A stretch of DNA of 64,000 bases from Burhinus oedicnemus (Eukaryota > Chordata > Aves > Charadriiformes > Burhinidae): positions 959,178-1,023,177 of the forward strand of contig VFFE01007633.1 in NCBI GenBank assembly GCA_008921705.1, written 5' to 3'. Position 1 is the stretch's first letter, and the number at the start of each line of letters is the position of its first letter. Below the pieces are notes generated by a model. The model made no database searches and had not been told where the DNA came from. It saw only the letters and a program-made list of their open reading frames with translations. Shown here piece after piece: positions 12,812-25,407 of this stretch. The position numbers and the translations under genes were made by a program.

Positions 12812-14130
12812 GTGAGGAGGAACGGTTGTGCTCTATGTTGAGGAGTGGCTCAAATAAACAGAGCTTTGCCTTCGATCAAAGGACAGACTAACATGGGGGA
12901 CATTGTGGTCGGCATCTGCTATAAACCACCTGATCAAAAGGAGGCAGATAAAGCCTTTAGACAGTGGAAAGAAACCTCATGATCACGACTGGTACTCATG
13001 GGGAACTTCAACCACCATGATATCTGCTAAACAGCTTGGGTGTGAACAGCCCAGGAGGCTTCTGCAGTGTGTTGATGACCATTTCTCAATGCAGGTGATA
13101 GACAAACTGACTACGGAAATGCTCTGCTGAATCTGTTAACCACAAAACAAAACTGATCAAGGATGTGAAGGCCAAGGGCAGCCTGGGCTTCAGTAACTAT
13201 GAAACTATCAATTTTAAAGTCCTGGGAAAAAAAGGCAAGAAAAATAGTAGAATTATAAATAATAGAATTATAACCCTGTATTTCAGGAGAATGGATTTTG
13301 AGTTGTCCAGGGATCTGCTTGGCAGGATCCCATTGCAGACTACCTTGGAATGTAAATAGGCCCATCAAAACTGCTTGATCTTCATGGGCAACTTCCTCTA
13401 TGCGGAAGACCATCCACTCAGACACGCAAAAAGTGGAGCAAGTATAGCAGAAGGCCACCAAGGATAAACTCAGGCCTCCTGACTGAGTTTAAATCATAAA
13501 AAAGAAGTACCCAGAAGGTGGGGCCAGGGATAAACTACTCATGACAGATATAGAAATGTTGTCCTCCATGCAGGGATGGAGTTAGGAAAGTCATAGCACA
13601 GCTGGAATTGGAAAAAGTCAGGGAGGTGAAATGCGGCAAGAGGGACTTTTATACTTATATATACATATATACTCAGGCAGAGAAAGACAGACTAAAGACT
13701 ATGTGGCACAATATTCAGTGGGACAAGGGATTTAATGAAGGACAGAGATGTGTCTTTCACCAAGTACTCAAAGGCCTTTTTGCCTAAGTTTTCACTGGAA
13801 AGGTCTGCCCTCTGGCTTTCCATTTCCCCAAGCCTAATAGAGGTCTGTAGGAGTGAAGCATTATTTTCAGTAGAGGAAGACAGTTATGGAGGGCCTGGGA
13901 TCTGATGGGATGTACCCCAGTGTGCTGAGGGAGCTGTTCAGTATCACTGCAAGGCCACCTCTATCAACTTTGAAACACCACAGTGACAGAGGGAGGTTTT
14001 TAATGACTGCAAATAAGCAAAAATTACTCACTGCTTCAAGAAGGGCAAGAAATGTAGAGGGAAGTACTAGCCAGTCAGTCTCAGCTCAGTACATGGGAAT
14101 GTTACAGAACAAATCCTTTCAGAGCCACCC
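12812..14130 (+). mobile_element. CR1-c: old CR1 ORF2 fragment, endonuclease to early RT, no 3' end
   Basis: The reading starts with a stretch resembling the CR1 endonuclease (GGTGAGGAGGAACGGTTGTG, then a CYKPPDQKEADKAF-like peptide near 12917-12960). At 12995-13027 it gives LMGNFNHHDIC, matching the family's (V/L)MGDFNHPD(I/V)CW motif with the catalytic-region D changed to N. The linker follows, and at about 13886-14110 come GSDGMYPSVLRELF and a diverged FKKG..NY(R/K)PVSL.S block from the start of the RT. Stops and frameshifts are frequent and the spacing is shorter than in a complete ORF2, so internal deletions are likely. The C-terminal RT and octamer tail are missing, unlike ordinary 5'-truncated CR1 copies. 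It appears to be the most diverged CR1 here. Confidence 0.85.
13249..13273. repeat. Short tandem duplication inside CR1-c
   Basis: TAGAATTATAA occurs twice at 14-bp spacing, separated by ATA-rich bases. This is a small local duplication that adds to the frame damage in CR1-c. Confidence 0.75.
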
Positions 14131-17100
14131 CTGCTTTGAGTAGAGACTGAGCTATATGTCCTCCAGAGATCCCTTCTTACCTAAATTATTCTATGTGTGT
14201 GATCTGTGCCTGAAGACAACATTGTAAGCTTGTGCTCACGGGTGGAAAGAGGAACTGTCAGTGGTTCCTGGATTCCAAATTAGAGATTGGATATGTCCAC
14301 ACTACTTAGTAGCCATGAGAAATCATAATATGACAGGTGGAGTAACAGAAATGTGAGATAAAAAGCTTGTTTGCTATGTTTGTACAGAGATGGTTGCATT
14401 TTCATGTTCTACATTCCTATTGTTACTAATGTGAATAACTCTTGGTATATATATCTGTGACTAAATCTAATCACACCAAACATATATCAGAATCCATCTT
14501 CCTTATTTGTTCTCCAAATGAAATTACTCCAAAGACTAGAAATTGCAAGTGAACCAAAGCAACAATAAATTAGAACTGTTTACATGGTGTGATAGGTAAT
14601 AAAATAAGCCCTTTAAGCAAGCATGTCTCTGAATTACAAGTTCAGGTTCTACATTAAATAAAAAGGAGCTATTATATGACAGTGATCTTTGCTATCAGAC
14701 TGCTAAGAAATGAAACACTACAAATTTCTCATTCTCACCTAAGTCCTTCTGAAGGAACTTCATCAACTATAGAAAGCTATACAAGTGCCCATATTTAATC
14801 CAATCTCCTTTGAACTTCTAATTAACTCAAAAAAATAATTTATTCACTCCATAGATCACACTGGATCAGCAACCCTGAAATGTTTGCTCTGTCTGCAAAT
14901 GAACAAAGGAACATGTCAATAAACTAAGAGATCAGTCAATTGAAATCAATTACATGAAAGTTGGTTCCAAGCAAAATTTTCACTTATGAGAACTGTCTCT
15001 TTATGTGCATCCCAGTTAAGTGAATTCTATTATAATAGCATCCAAAGACCGTTTCTCTGCGTGTTACTCATTTAGCTATATTTTTCAGGCAAACTGCAAT
15101 ATATACTGGAAACACAGAAAAACATTTAGATATTAACATAATATTAAAATTCCAGTCAAATACAAGCAATCAATCCCAATTTCATGGGATGTTTTGAAAT
15201 TCCACAACATTTACCTTCTAATTGTAAAATATGTATTTTAATGTCTGAAGTTAAGGAAATTAGATTGCTATTGTGTTTTATGAAAATAGACTGTATTGTA
15301 TAGCATTATGATTTTCAGCCTTATGGAGTGTTACAACAAAAATTGGACAAAATTTTTTTGGAAGTGATTAGCAACCTTTTATTTAGAATGTCAATGGAGG
15401 AAGCAGTTAAATGCCTTTTCAGAGTAATGACTAAAACAAAAGTCACTTTAAGTTGTAGGCTATACTCCAGGCCAGGCAGTAGTTAAACTCAGGAATTAGG
15501 AAGGGCAGATGAAACTGATTGTAAACTGAAGAAGGTACTAAGAAAACTTCTGAGAAAAGATCTGAATGCAAACAGACTTGGATATGTGAGCAAAGACAAG
15601 ACAAAATTACCTTTCTTTTTAAAGGAACATTGGGAAATGTTCTTCAGAGAACTGTCTGATTCATGTCTTCCATTTCTCCTTCCATTAACAACAGTTTGCC
15701 AATCCCCTCAATACTGGTGTTTCCTTAAATCACACATTTGAATGTATATTAGAGTATTCTGGACAGTTTTCTTTGAACTGCAATTCCAGAATAACATGCA
15801 GAGCACTGAAATCCATTTAGGATATAATCTGTTTACACTAAGAAAGTGATTGTCTACCGTGTGATCCTATTTTGTCGCTCTGTCATTTCATCGTTTCTTC
15901 TCAAGTAAATTGCTTATTCTCATGCTATAATCATAGCTTCTGCCTGAGATCAGAGCTAACAGTCTGCTGAAGCATGTTTCCATTGAAGGCTTCTTGTTTC
16001 ATTCTCTTAGACTACTTTTTCTTCTTTTAATTTCTCTGTTAACCAACTCTCTCTCTTGCATCTGTCAACTGCACAAGATCAGGACCAGCCACTTTCTTGC
16101 TCTTTATTCTCTCTGCAAAACAGACATGTCTTGGGTGATTCACAGAAGTGCTAGGAAGCAGCAGGAAACCCTATCTCTCTGCTTCAGTGCCCCCCCACCA
16201 CATCTTCTGCAGCAGAGCAATGTCACTAGGCCAACACTTGTGCAGGAGAACAGCATAAGAAGAATTCTGCAAAAGGCTCCAGCAGGTTCCTTCATAAAAT
16301 CCTCTAATTTTTTTTTCCCTCCATGAGAAAAATCTTACAATGAGCTTTTGGAAAAAGAAGCTAATGCTTTACTGCAGTAGATATGACAGTAAAATGAATC
16401 ACTTAGTCTAGAAGTTCAAGTACTTTAACTCTTCTGGGATGCCTTTCATGGTTTTCCACATACGAATTTTACGTTTCTCCCTATCACAAAACTCCTGGAG
16501 CTGGTGATTGAGTAATCACATTAGCAAGTCTCACAGATCGCAGGAACTGATATTGACTGTATTACCAAATTTAAACAAACAAACAAAAAAGGAAACAATT
16601 GAGTTCATGAAAGATAATTACATTTTAGGATTACTTTCATCAAGAAATCAATGCCTGTTCAGTTCTGCAAATTATTTCCTGGCATATTGCTTTTTTGGAA
16701 ATTAACTCAGACTACTGCTATGTCTTACAAACCAAGTGGATTTTGTGAATCTGCTGCAAAATGCCTTTGGTATGATAAAGCAATCTTTTTGCTAAAATGA
16801 ATGCAAATTTCTCTTATATTTCACTTTTATTGAACACTAGACAGGTGAAACGTGAAAGAAACTAAGCTACTTTAGGGCTTCAGCCATAGAAATCAAAACA
16901 GCAAGAACACTATATATGTCCTTATGTGGTTATATAGCCATTTATAGTTGTCATGACAGTCCTTGATCCTTTTATTATTGTTATTACTGCTGTCCCCAGA
17001 AAGGTAAATGGGATGTGGGAATTTAAGTGTCAACATCACTTTTGAAAATGGTATTTAATCATCTGCAAATAAGCAACAGACATAAAATAAAACTCGATGT

Positions 17101-19077
17101 CTAGCAGAGGAGCACATGGAATCGAGGTAGCTAACTTCCTAATTTTGACCCTGAAAACTTTCCGTGCAGATGCTGCTTAACACACAGCATCCAACCCTGC
17201 AGGAGGCTCAGCAGCTCAAGCCTTGATAGGGTTGCACAACTCAGTTGTGCATCCATAAACTATTCTATATTCAACCACTAAGGAGCCTGAACCAAATGAT
17301 AGCAGAGCAGTTGATGTTGTGCTCCCTCTTTTTGATATTCAGGAGCTAATGATGTGTGCACTCCACAGGATATGGAAAACACAACTTTATTCTATCCTCT
17401 GCGTGACAGAATTCAAACAATTTCCATAGTACTCAACACTGACTTCATAACTGAGCTGTTGACAGTTTTTGCTTCTTCTGTTGAAGATGTATCACTGTGC
17501 AGGAAAAATACAAGATTCATTCACATCCATTTTGTTTGTTTTGGCCAGGTCTTTATATACTGCCCATTGATTTATGTTAGAAAGATAAGGCCACTGGCAA
17601 TTACCATGTTTCTACCCTTACAAGCAGTACAGCAGTTGCTGTGTTTACACACAGTTCATGGCTGAATAAGTATTGTTAAAGAAGAGCTTGCTAAATTAGT
17701 CCAGGGAATCACACAGCAATTTCATCTAATTGCCATTTGTCAGAACTTTATTACAATCACTGAGTATTTTTAATTATATTAAGAAAGGGAAGATGTCAAG
17801 TCACGGTTTCATAATATGTCAGAGACTTCACAAAAAGAATCAGTAATTCCATGATTTATCATTTCAAACTATGCTTGCAGTAGCAAATATTGCTTGCTGT
17901 TGAAAATTACCATCAGTTAAAGAGAAAGCCTTTGTTGCCTCTTGTGTTATTCCTTTATTATTTATTGTTGTTTTAAATTTGACCCGATGATTTCCTTTCT
18001 CTATGTTCATCTGTACAAAGAATGCAAACAGCTAGCTTTACGAAATATTGAATTTTTAGACAGTTCAACTAAAGTGAGATGAATTATATGAAAGTGGAGC
18101 ATCATCAACACCTTTTTCACCTGTGTTTTAAAAGAAAGCTGCTGTAACTGAAACTTCTCTATTATATGTACTCTTAAAAATCCCAATGGATCAGGTTGGG
18201 ACCCTCAGGGATTTAGGCAGAGGAGTGTTTTTTCTGGATTATGATCAAGTTAATGGGAATAACAGTCATCAGGCAGGAAAAAGATAATACAGTACATAAA
18301 ACTCATGCACTGCGCATCCATTGTTAACATTAGCCTCATATCCTAGCCATTTTTTCTGACCTATTTATTTCTTACTGAATCGTAAGTTTTTAAGAGGAAT
18401 TGGCTTGCAGATGAATAATTCATATACAGCAGTGCATTAAGGTATTGCACGCATTTTTTTATTTTTAACATCACACAGTACTGAACTGACATTATGTCCT
18501 AGTAAAATTCTCTGAAAATGTACTAGAATGTATTTCAGTGTTCATTCACTGCAAGGTTATTTGACACTGTACTTCGTAGGAAATGTAAATTTGGAACTAG
18601 TCAGACCTGAGATCCTGCAGATACAGGAGCAGACCTGTAGCTCAGTCTTTAGAGATGACAACCCAAATTACACAGTAATTTCAGTCACCTTTTCCTCACA
18701 TGCTGCCAGTTTAATAATTAGTATATTCTGCTGTATGCAGTAAAAGATTCTGGTAGGTTCAGTTTGGATGTGTGAATTTTAGTTTATGAGTTCATGAAAC
18801 TGCCATCAAAATGCAAATGCTTCACTCAGAAATGATTTATAAATCACCTCCCAGCCAGTAATGATTGTAATGAAGTAGTAATTAAACATAGATACTGCTC
18901 TGTGGAGATTATTGTACTGCTCTGTTGAGACACTTGAGGTTAGAAATAAAGTTTACATACAACATCATGGCTATCTGTCTTAATATATGTATTGTCTTAA
19001 ATAAAGAAGTTTATATTGAAACTCTTCAATTTCTCTGTTGTGGAGCAGCTTGATAATTCAAGGGAATCTCATACACT
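14131..19077. other. Single-copy AT-rich DNA, nothing recognised
   Basis: About 5 kb without recognised exons or repeats. Open frames at 15994-16326 (110 codons) and 17354-17665 (103 codons) show no domain, signal or family resemblance and are taken as chance. A short (AAAC)n run lies near 16573-16586. Confidence 0.5.
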
Positions 19078-19093
19078 TCCCCCCCCGCCCCCC
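19078..19093. repeat. C-tract (G-rich on minus strand)
   Basis: A run of C broken by one G (C8-G-C6, counting the two C at the end of the preceding line). The minus strand is a near-continuous G-run and could form intermolecular or slipped G-quadruplex. It marks the edge of the GC-rich island that follows. Confidence 0.85.
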
Positions 19094-19490
19094 TCAAATA
19101 TTTTCAACATACCCACTGGCAGAAAAGGCTGTTCCGGACATCAAGATATAATGAGCCCCACCTGAGACAGGGATCCACTTTGGTTCTATTCATTTAATCA
19201 CAAGGTGGCAAGATCCTTAATCACACCCTCATCTAGGAGTGCACACAGCCTCGCTGACTTGTGCCTTGGTATCCTGTTCACCCCGCTTTGCTTTGTCACT
19301 GGCTGGGTGTGTTGGCTCCTGGGAAAGAACTGGCTCGGTGATTCTGCTGACCACCCGCTGGACCACATGACCTGGCACACGCACTGCAACATCCCGTCCT
19401 ACCCTGGGTTTCTTCAGCTTGGAAAAGTAGCTGATCAGAGGCAGAGCAACCCTTTCTCCATCAAGTCACACAGCTTTGCATGTTAAACCA
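19094..19490. other. GC-rich island of unknown origin
   Basis: The base composition jumps from AT-rich to clearly GC-rich for about 400 bp and falls back after 19490. A plus-strand frame is open from 19205 to 19486 (93 codons, GTG first codon) and a minus-strand frame from 19392 to 19198 (64 codons, ATG); neither contains a domain I know. The minus strand has an ATTAAATGAATAG-like stretch at about 19190 that could be the poly(A) region of an old LTR, but matching LTR ends and a target duplication were not found. Possible sources are a decayed ERV LTR, a retropseudogene piece or a regulatory island. Confidence 0.35.
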
Positions 19491-22400
19491 AGTTTCACTA
19501 AATTTGCAGTTGATCTACCATTTTGCCCTCTTCCCTCTACACCTCTCCAACACGCAGGAAAATAAGCTCAGGCATTTCATTCTGCATCGAGCATTCACTG
19601 ACAGATAGAGGAATACTTTAAATGTAATTACTGAATTACAGAAGAGACACTGAAGCTGTACCTTTACTCTCAATTGCACTTTTCAAACACTGATTGGTCT
19701 AAATACTGGCCTTCATGTTTATTGACTACAGTATGCCCATCACTGATAATTTAGTAAAACAGTTCACTGGCACAGAGTTTAGGGGGGGTTTCAGCTTTCT
19801 AAAATAAATTATTTTATCTCAGGGTGGAGGAGAATACAACATTTTGCCAGATAACTTCATGGAAAGGAATATGAGTGGTAACCAATCAATTTCCCTAATA
19901 TATTTTGTCTTTGTTTCCGTTTTGTTTAAGAACATGGCTCTCTAGTCCATTATGACTTGTTTTATTAAAAAGTGCACTCATTTTAGCAACATTTGATTTT
20001 TTACAAGAAGAGTACACAAAAAAATAAGGGAGAGAATACAGACAAGAGTGACAACAAAATTAACCTCATTAAAGTAAGATGTATGTCACCATCCTTACTG
20101 AAGTATTGTAGGATGAAAAATAGAAATCATGATTCCTATTAAAAATGCTAATGCTTAACTTGAGTCTACCATTTTGCTGTTCACTCAAATTAAGATACAC
20201 CTGGTACCAGATAGCTTTTTTAAGAAATTCTAAGTGAAATGTTTTCAACAAGCAATACTCATAGACTGAAAAAAAATGAAGATCTATTAAAAACATACAT
20301 TTTTACAGGCAAAATTGCAATCATATCCCATGCAGACTCAAAAAACAAGTTGGCCTGTTCTTGAGTGCCCACATAAAAGAGAATTGTGTTCCTTCTGTAT
20401 CTAAAACTGTGTCACAGTCTCTGTTGTCTCACATTGAATATCTGTATTCCCTGTCCTGCCCTTCTGTTTTGCTTCCTTCTCCCATAGTGTCTCATATTCC
20501 TTCATCAGCCTTGAAGGCTGAATGCCTTTCACCTTTCCTTCCCTGTATGCTTAGTAAAGTAGTTTCTTCCCTTTACATTTTTTTTTCCACTTTGACTCTT
20601 CACATTCCCTTCAGTTGTGCTTTCCCCTCTTATCAGACCGTATATGAACTTTGCTGCAAGCACAGTTGTATGAAACGATTTTTAGTGCTGCCAGCAGCTG
20701 GGAGAGTATTGCTTTAATGATCCTTCATGCGAACCAGATTAAAAGCCTCGAGCACAAGTGACCTGTAGTCCAGAACAAACCTTATGTTATAGTCATCATT
20801 CTCTACACCTTAGCTTTTCCATACTGTAGAGCCTACATATAAGAGGACACACAGACATTGTATATCCACAGAGATAAATTGAATCACTTTATTTACACTA
20901 AATTTAAAGCTGCATATGTCATCCCTGTCTATACCAAACTCATTTTTTAGGAGTTTGGTTTCATGGAGCTCAGTCAAGAGCTTCTCATCATCTTGCCAAG
21001 GAAACAGTATTTTGTCAGTCTTCTGAGGATACATTCCTGTTCACACAATTCCCTCCAGGCACATCTAGTAATATTGTATTTTCTCACAACCTAGCAGAAC
21101 CGGAAGTGACCGTGCCGCATCATTCATTTGTAAATCAGAACACTAAACTTTTCTCAGCTGATACATCAAAGGATTTACAGAGCAGAGAACAAAATAACTC
21201 CAGTTGCAAGCATTCCCCTAAGGACCGAAACACCATGTGTTAGCAGATACTAGATATTTAAACAAATGTAAAAAAGGATAATGGCACATAAAATCATAAT
21301 AACTCAAGATAAGCACCAAATTAACACCAGTCTTTTATAAATTAGCTGTCTTTATAAAAGCACGTCATTTACTAACAGCTCAGAGCCTATACACTATTTC
21401 TGACGCCAAACAAAGGTTTTACGTTCCCGGGAGGCTGCTCACTCTATCTGCTCAGTTCGATAGGACACCTTGGCAGCTCTGCTCTGCTGGGGTTATGACA
21501 GTCTTGTTCAGGCAAACAGCAGAAGCCTGAGCAAGAGAACCATTTTCTGCAGGTAAATATTGCTCTGTATATACATGCCTTTTACTTAGAGGATTCCTGT
21601 TATTTGCCACATTTGCAAGGAAAGCTGCTATAAAAGAAAAGCTAAATTTAGCAATCTTTTCAGACAGTTAGACAGCCATTTAAATAAGGTAGAAAATAAT
21701 TTTCTTCAGATGATTTTCCTAATAGGGCTGTAGTTAATTCCAAATGAGGAGCATGGTGGATTTTGATCCCAGCTCCCTTATACTTAATTGGATGGCTGAG
21801 GCTAAAAATATTCCCAGTGGTCAACCATGCCACAGTGTAAGATTACATTAAATATGTCAATCACTGGGTTCAGGCAGAAGGGCATAAAGAGCAGCAGAAC
21901 TTAAGTTGTATTATTAATGCTAAATTGACTGTCTCATCAGAATAACAATACTCCACAAGTTGCTTGAAATACTAATGCATTTCCTGATATGAACTCTTAT
22001 TAATATGATTAAGAGGTGATGAAGTACAAAGTAATGCCCAAAGTGAATTCATGATCATTTCCTGTACTAAGCCGCACTGAAAAATTAATGTTTATAAACT
22101 AATTAGACATCCTGCTCCAAAATACTGTGTTCTTAATAAATTCCATACATACAAACACATATAAATAAAATGGAAACTTTTATTAAATGTTCCTTATTCA
22201 ATTTTTAAAATAGCTTGGTAAATCTATCAAATACTAAGTGGAAACAGCAGAGAAAGAAGTCATTAAAACACAATTATTACTTTAAAATGTACAACAGTTC
22301 TTACTGACATTGCAGTATGAACTGCAGTATGGCATGTCAGTTTCTGGGAACAGTGTGTTCAGGAGAGGTAATGACAGGCTTCACAACTGTGTTTAAATGG

Positions 22401-23681
22401 GTAGTCACATACCAGGGCCATAGCAATGATTTGGATCAGAGCTTTATGAAAACAAGTACATAAAAAAGCTATTTCAAATTTGTGTATTCTTAACAGAGAA
22501 ATACACATCAATGCAGGTAAATTTTCTAACAACCTGTTATAGATTATTATATGTTCCATGCAGTAGTTTCATTTATTAGCATACTGGTAATACTTACGGT
22601 TGACATATTGAATGTATAAGCTGCTGTATTGCTAAAAACAACAGTATATCTTTTTATGGAACTTGAGAAAGCTTTTTTTTTAAACTAAACTCTCCCTTCT
22701 CCTTCCTTCTTAGTATAGTAAAGATCTGTTAACTGCACCTCTTCTTGGGAGCTCAGAGTGTAGGCAGGAGGTTGGCGTTTCGTTTCCCCAGGTTAACAGG
22801 GCAGCCTCAGGAAAAGAAAAACACCACATCCCTCTGACAAGTCACTTGGCTTACACAGCAGCCTGATCATGCTTTTGCACTTAGTTACCTAACTAAGGTC
22901 GATGCTATCCTATATACTTCTTATAAGGAATAACTCTTTCTAAATAATATCCAGAGAACTGTTTTAGGCTGAGTATAAGAGACTTTTCCAAAACAAAACT
23001 CCTGAATGTGTAATTTTGGTTAGAGACATAATTATTTATACCAGCTGGACCAGAAGGCCAAGCTTTGAAGAGAAAATAAGTCAGATTTCTGTTATCTCCA
23101 TAGAAGTAGTAAGAAGAAACATTGTCAAAATAGATAAGCTTTTGTATTCTTGGTCTTTAAGCAGCTTACTTTCTGTTAAAGTGCTAAGTTTTATTAATAC
23201 AAAATTATTTGAGATGGTCTGACCAGTATCCTGCTCATTTAATGAAACACTTAACAGAAATATGTATTCCGCATGCTAACTGGCCAGTTATCGATATTTA
23301 TTCAGAAAACTGCAATTCGAATTGCTAAAAACAATCTATATCTACATATATATTTAAAAATGTGTTCTTCTCCTGTATGTTTTAAGACACTTTATTCCAT
23401 TCTTTTCTGTGATATTCAAATAACTGGCTTCAGTATACAAAGAGAAAGACTATTGCTAGGTCTGTGACCCCTGATCACAGACCAACTTTGATATATAGGT
23501 AGTTGCCCCAGGCAATAAAATCTAGATACAAAAGTATTTAATGCCTGTGGGCTGCAAGACTGAACTCATTTTGGTTTGCTTAAGGTAGTAAAATCTTAAG
23601 ATGACTGTCATGTTCCTATTCACAACTGTTTATGAGCATCAGAAGTTTGTTTTCGACTATTATTCAGGCTGAAATATACAT
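19491..23681. other. Single-copy DNA, conserved-element-like block near 21.6-22.1 kb
   Basis: No exon or known repeat is recognised. The frame at 20361-20717 (118 codons) lies in pyrimidine-rich DNA and lacks any recognisable domain. The part 21640-22130 is dense in homeodomain-type TAATTA/ATTAA and CAATC words and looks like bird non-coding regulatory DNA, but this is an impression without an alignment. Confidence 0.45.
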
Positions 23682-23686
23682 GTCAG

Positions 23687-24284
23687 TGTACTGGGTTTGG
23701 CTGGGGTAGATTGAATTTTTTTCAGAGCAGCTCGCATGGTGCTGGGGTTTGGATTTGTGGCCAAAACAGTGCTGATAACACAGGGATGTCTTAGCTATTG
23801 CTAAGCAGTGCCTGCACAGCATCAAGACCTTTTCTATTTCTCACACTACCCCACCAACAAGTAGGCTGGGGATGCACAAGGAATTGGGAGCGGACACAGC
23901 CAGGACAGCTGATCCCAACTGACCAAAGGGATATTCCATACCGTATGATGTCGAGCTCAGCAATAAAAGCTGGGGGACAGGGGAGGGGGGTAAGGGAGGA
24001 CATTCAGAGTTATGGTGTTTGTTTTCCCAAGTAATCATTACGGGTAATGAAGCCCTGCTTTCTTGGAGATGGCTGAACACCTGCCTGTCAATGGGAAACA
24101 GTGAACGAATTTCTTGGTTTGTTTTGTTCGTGTGCACAGCTTTTGCTTTACCTATTAAACTGTCTTTATCTCAGCCATGAGTTTTCTCACTTTTACCTTT
24201 CCATTCTCTCCCCCATCCTGCTGGAGGGACAGTGAGTGAGCAGCTGGGTGGTACCCAGCTGCCAGCCAGGGCTAACCCACGACA
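23687..24284 (+). mobile_element. LTR-A: solo LTR of an avian endogenous retrovirus (ERVL-like), 598 bp
   Basis: The LTR begins TGTACTGGGTTTGGCTGGGG and ends CTAACCCACGACA, so it has TG...CA ends. It is flanked by a perfect 5-bp target-site duplication, GTCAG (23682-23686 and 24285-24289). Five base pairs is the duplication size usual for ERVL-type integrases. Inside are a degraded TATA box (AATAAAAG, 23962-23969), a G-rich block just downstream (23972-23996), and a poly(A) signal ATTAAA at 24154-24159 ahead of the U5 region. No gag, pol or primer-binding-site sequence adjoins either end, so this is a solo LTR left by recombination between the two LTRs of a former provirus. The same family as LTR-C at 60855-61447. 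Confidence 0.93.
23962..23969 (+). promoter_or_regulatory. TATA-like box of LTR-A
   Basis: AATAAAAG sits where LTR-C and LTR-D have TATAAA, preceded by the shared GGGATATTCCATACC block and followed by AGCTGGGGG. One base departs from a good TATA box, so promoter strength is doubtful. Confidence 0.6.
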
Positions 24285-24289
24285 GTCAG

Positions 24290-25407
24290 TATAACATTTC
24301 TGCTGCAGGATCTTTCTTTTTAAGTACAAATTATGACATCACATCTCTTCAGATACTAAGAGGATCTTTTTAAGTATTTTTTTTCAATTCAAACAACAAG
24401 TTAAAATAAATGGCCCCAGAAACTTTGTTCATCCCCATTTTAATACAAATGGAACACATTTCTCTAAGACCATTCTGTTGACCTCTTTTATATCACAGAA
24501 ACAAATGTTTGATGGAAACTTTCATGAAAGCTTGATCATTCCTAGTTCAAAGGAAGTTCAGTTGATCATTACTTCACCTTGCAGCAGTAACATTTTTTTC
24601 TGTATATGGTCTGGAAGAACCTGTCTTTTATGCTTTCCACTACTATGCTAAAATATACAGTTCTGGAGACCCTACAGAAGACTTTGGTATTCATATTTTT
24701 ACCAAATGTAAGCAAGCTAAAAGTGCTGAGAAGTCTTCTCATATCTGTGAGCCTGCAGAGCCATGAAATAAACTCTGTTTATGCCTAAGAATTTATCATG
24801 GTCAGCACTGGATGTTATCTTTTTCTAGGTCAGTGAAAAAATCCATGCGTGGACAGACTGTCTCCAAAGAACGAGAATAAACAGAAACTGGAGATACTTG
24901 CTACTGTGAAACATATAATTCTACACCACAGGAAAGGTGATCATTGTAGAAATTGTTAAAGTAAAACTGTATTCTGCACACCTTTCATCTGCTAAATCAC
25001 ACCGTGCTGAGAAGCACCTACTGACTGAGCCTCACAAAGATCCCTGAGGCACTTCACAAATGAGCAACTCACAGTCGGAGGCAGTGGGATGCACATTCCA
25101 GATCAGATGACAAAGCCCTAAGCTACAGTTCTTCATTTCAGTTGCATGTTCGTATCATCATTCAATCACTGATCAACCTGAGTGCTTTCAGAGCTGTGAT
25201 AAGCCATGAACCATATGGCAAAGGATCACAACATAAGGTTCTTGCATTACTTTATTCAATACCTTTGATCTTTTCCCAGACTACAGTTGAAATCATGCCC
25301 TTCAATTTGCATTGGAACTGAGTGAAAAGAACTACTGGCATCAGATTAGGGATCTCTGTTATGATCATACACACTGCTGATGCAGCTCCCAGGAAATATT
25401 ACATAGT
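24290..25407. other. Single-copy DNA between LTR-A and CR1-d
   Basis: About 1.1 kb without a recognised gene or repeat. It separates the LTR-A insertion from CR1-d within the repeat cluster at 23.7-27.7 kb. Confidence 0.5.

Noticed and set aside
13111..13461. 116-codon minus-strand frame
   Set aside because: It is antisense to the CR1-c fragment.
17354..17665. 103-codon frame as an exon
   Set aside because: No domain, no convincing splice sites in frame, and no compositional change from the flanks.
20361..20717. 118-codon open frame
   Set aside because: Lies in pyrimidine-rich DNA, which yields serine/leucine-rich chance frames; no motif seen.
23841..24137. 98-codon minus-strand frame and overlapping plus-strand frames
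   Set aside because: They lie wholly inside LTR-A, which is non-coding; the same applies to 61091-61390 in LTR-C and 34938-35237 in LTR-D.
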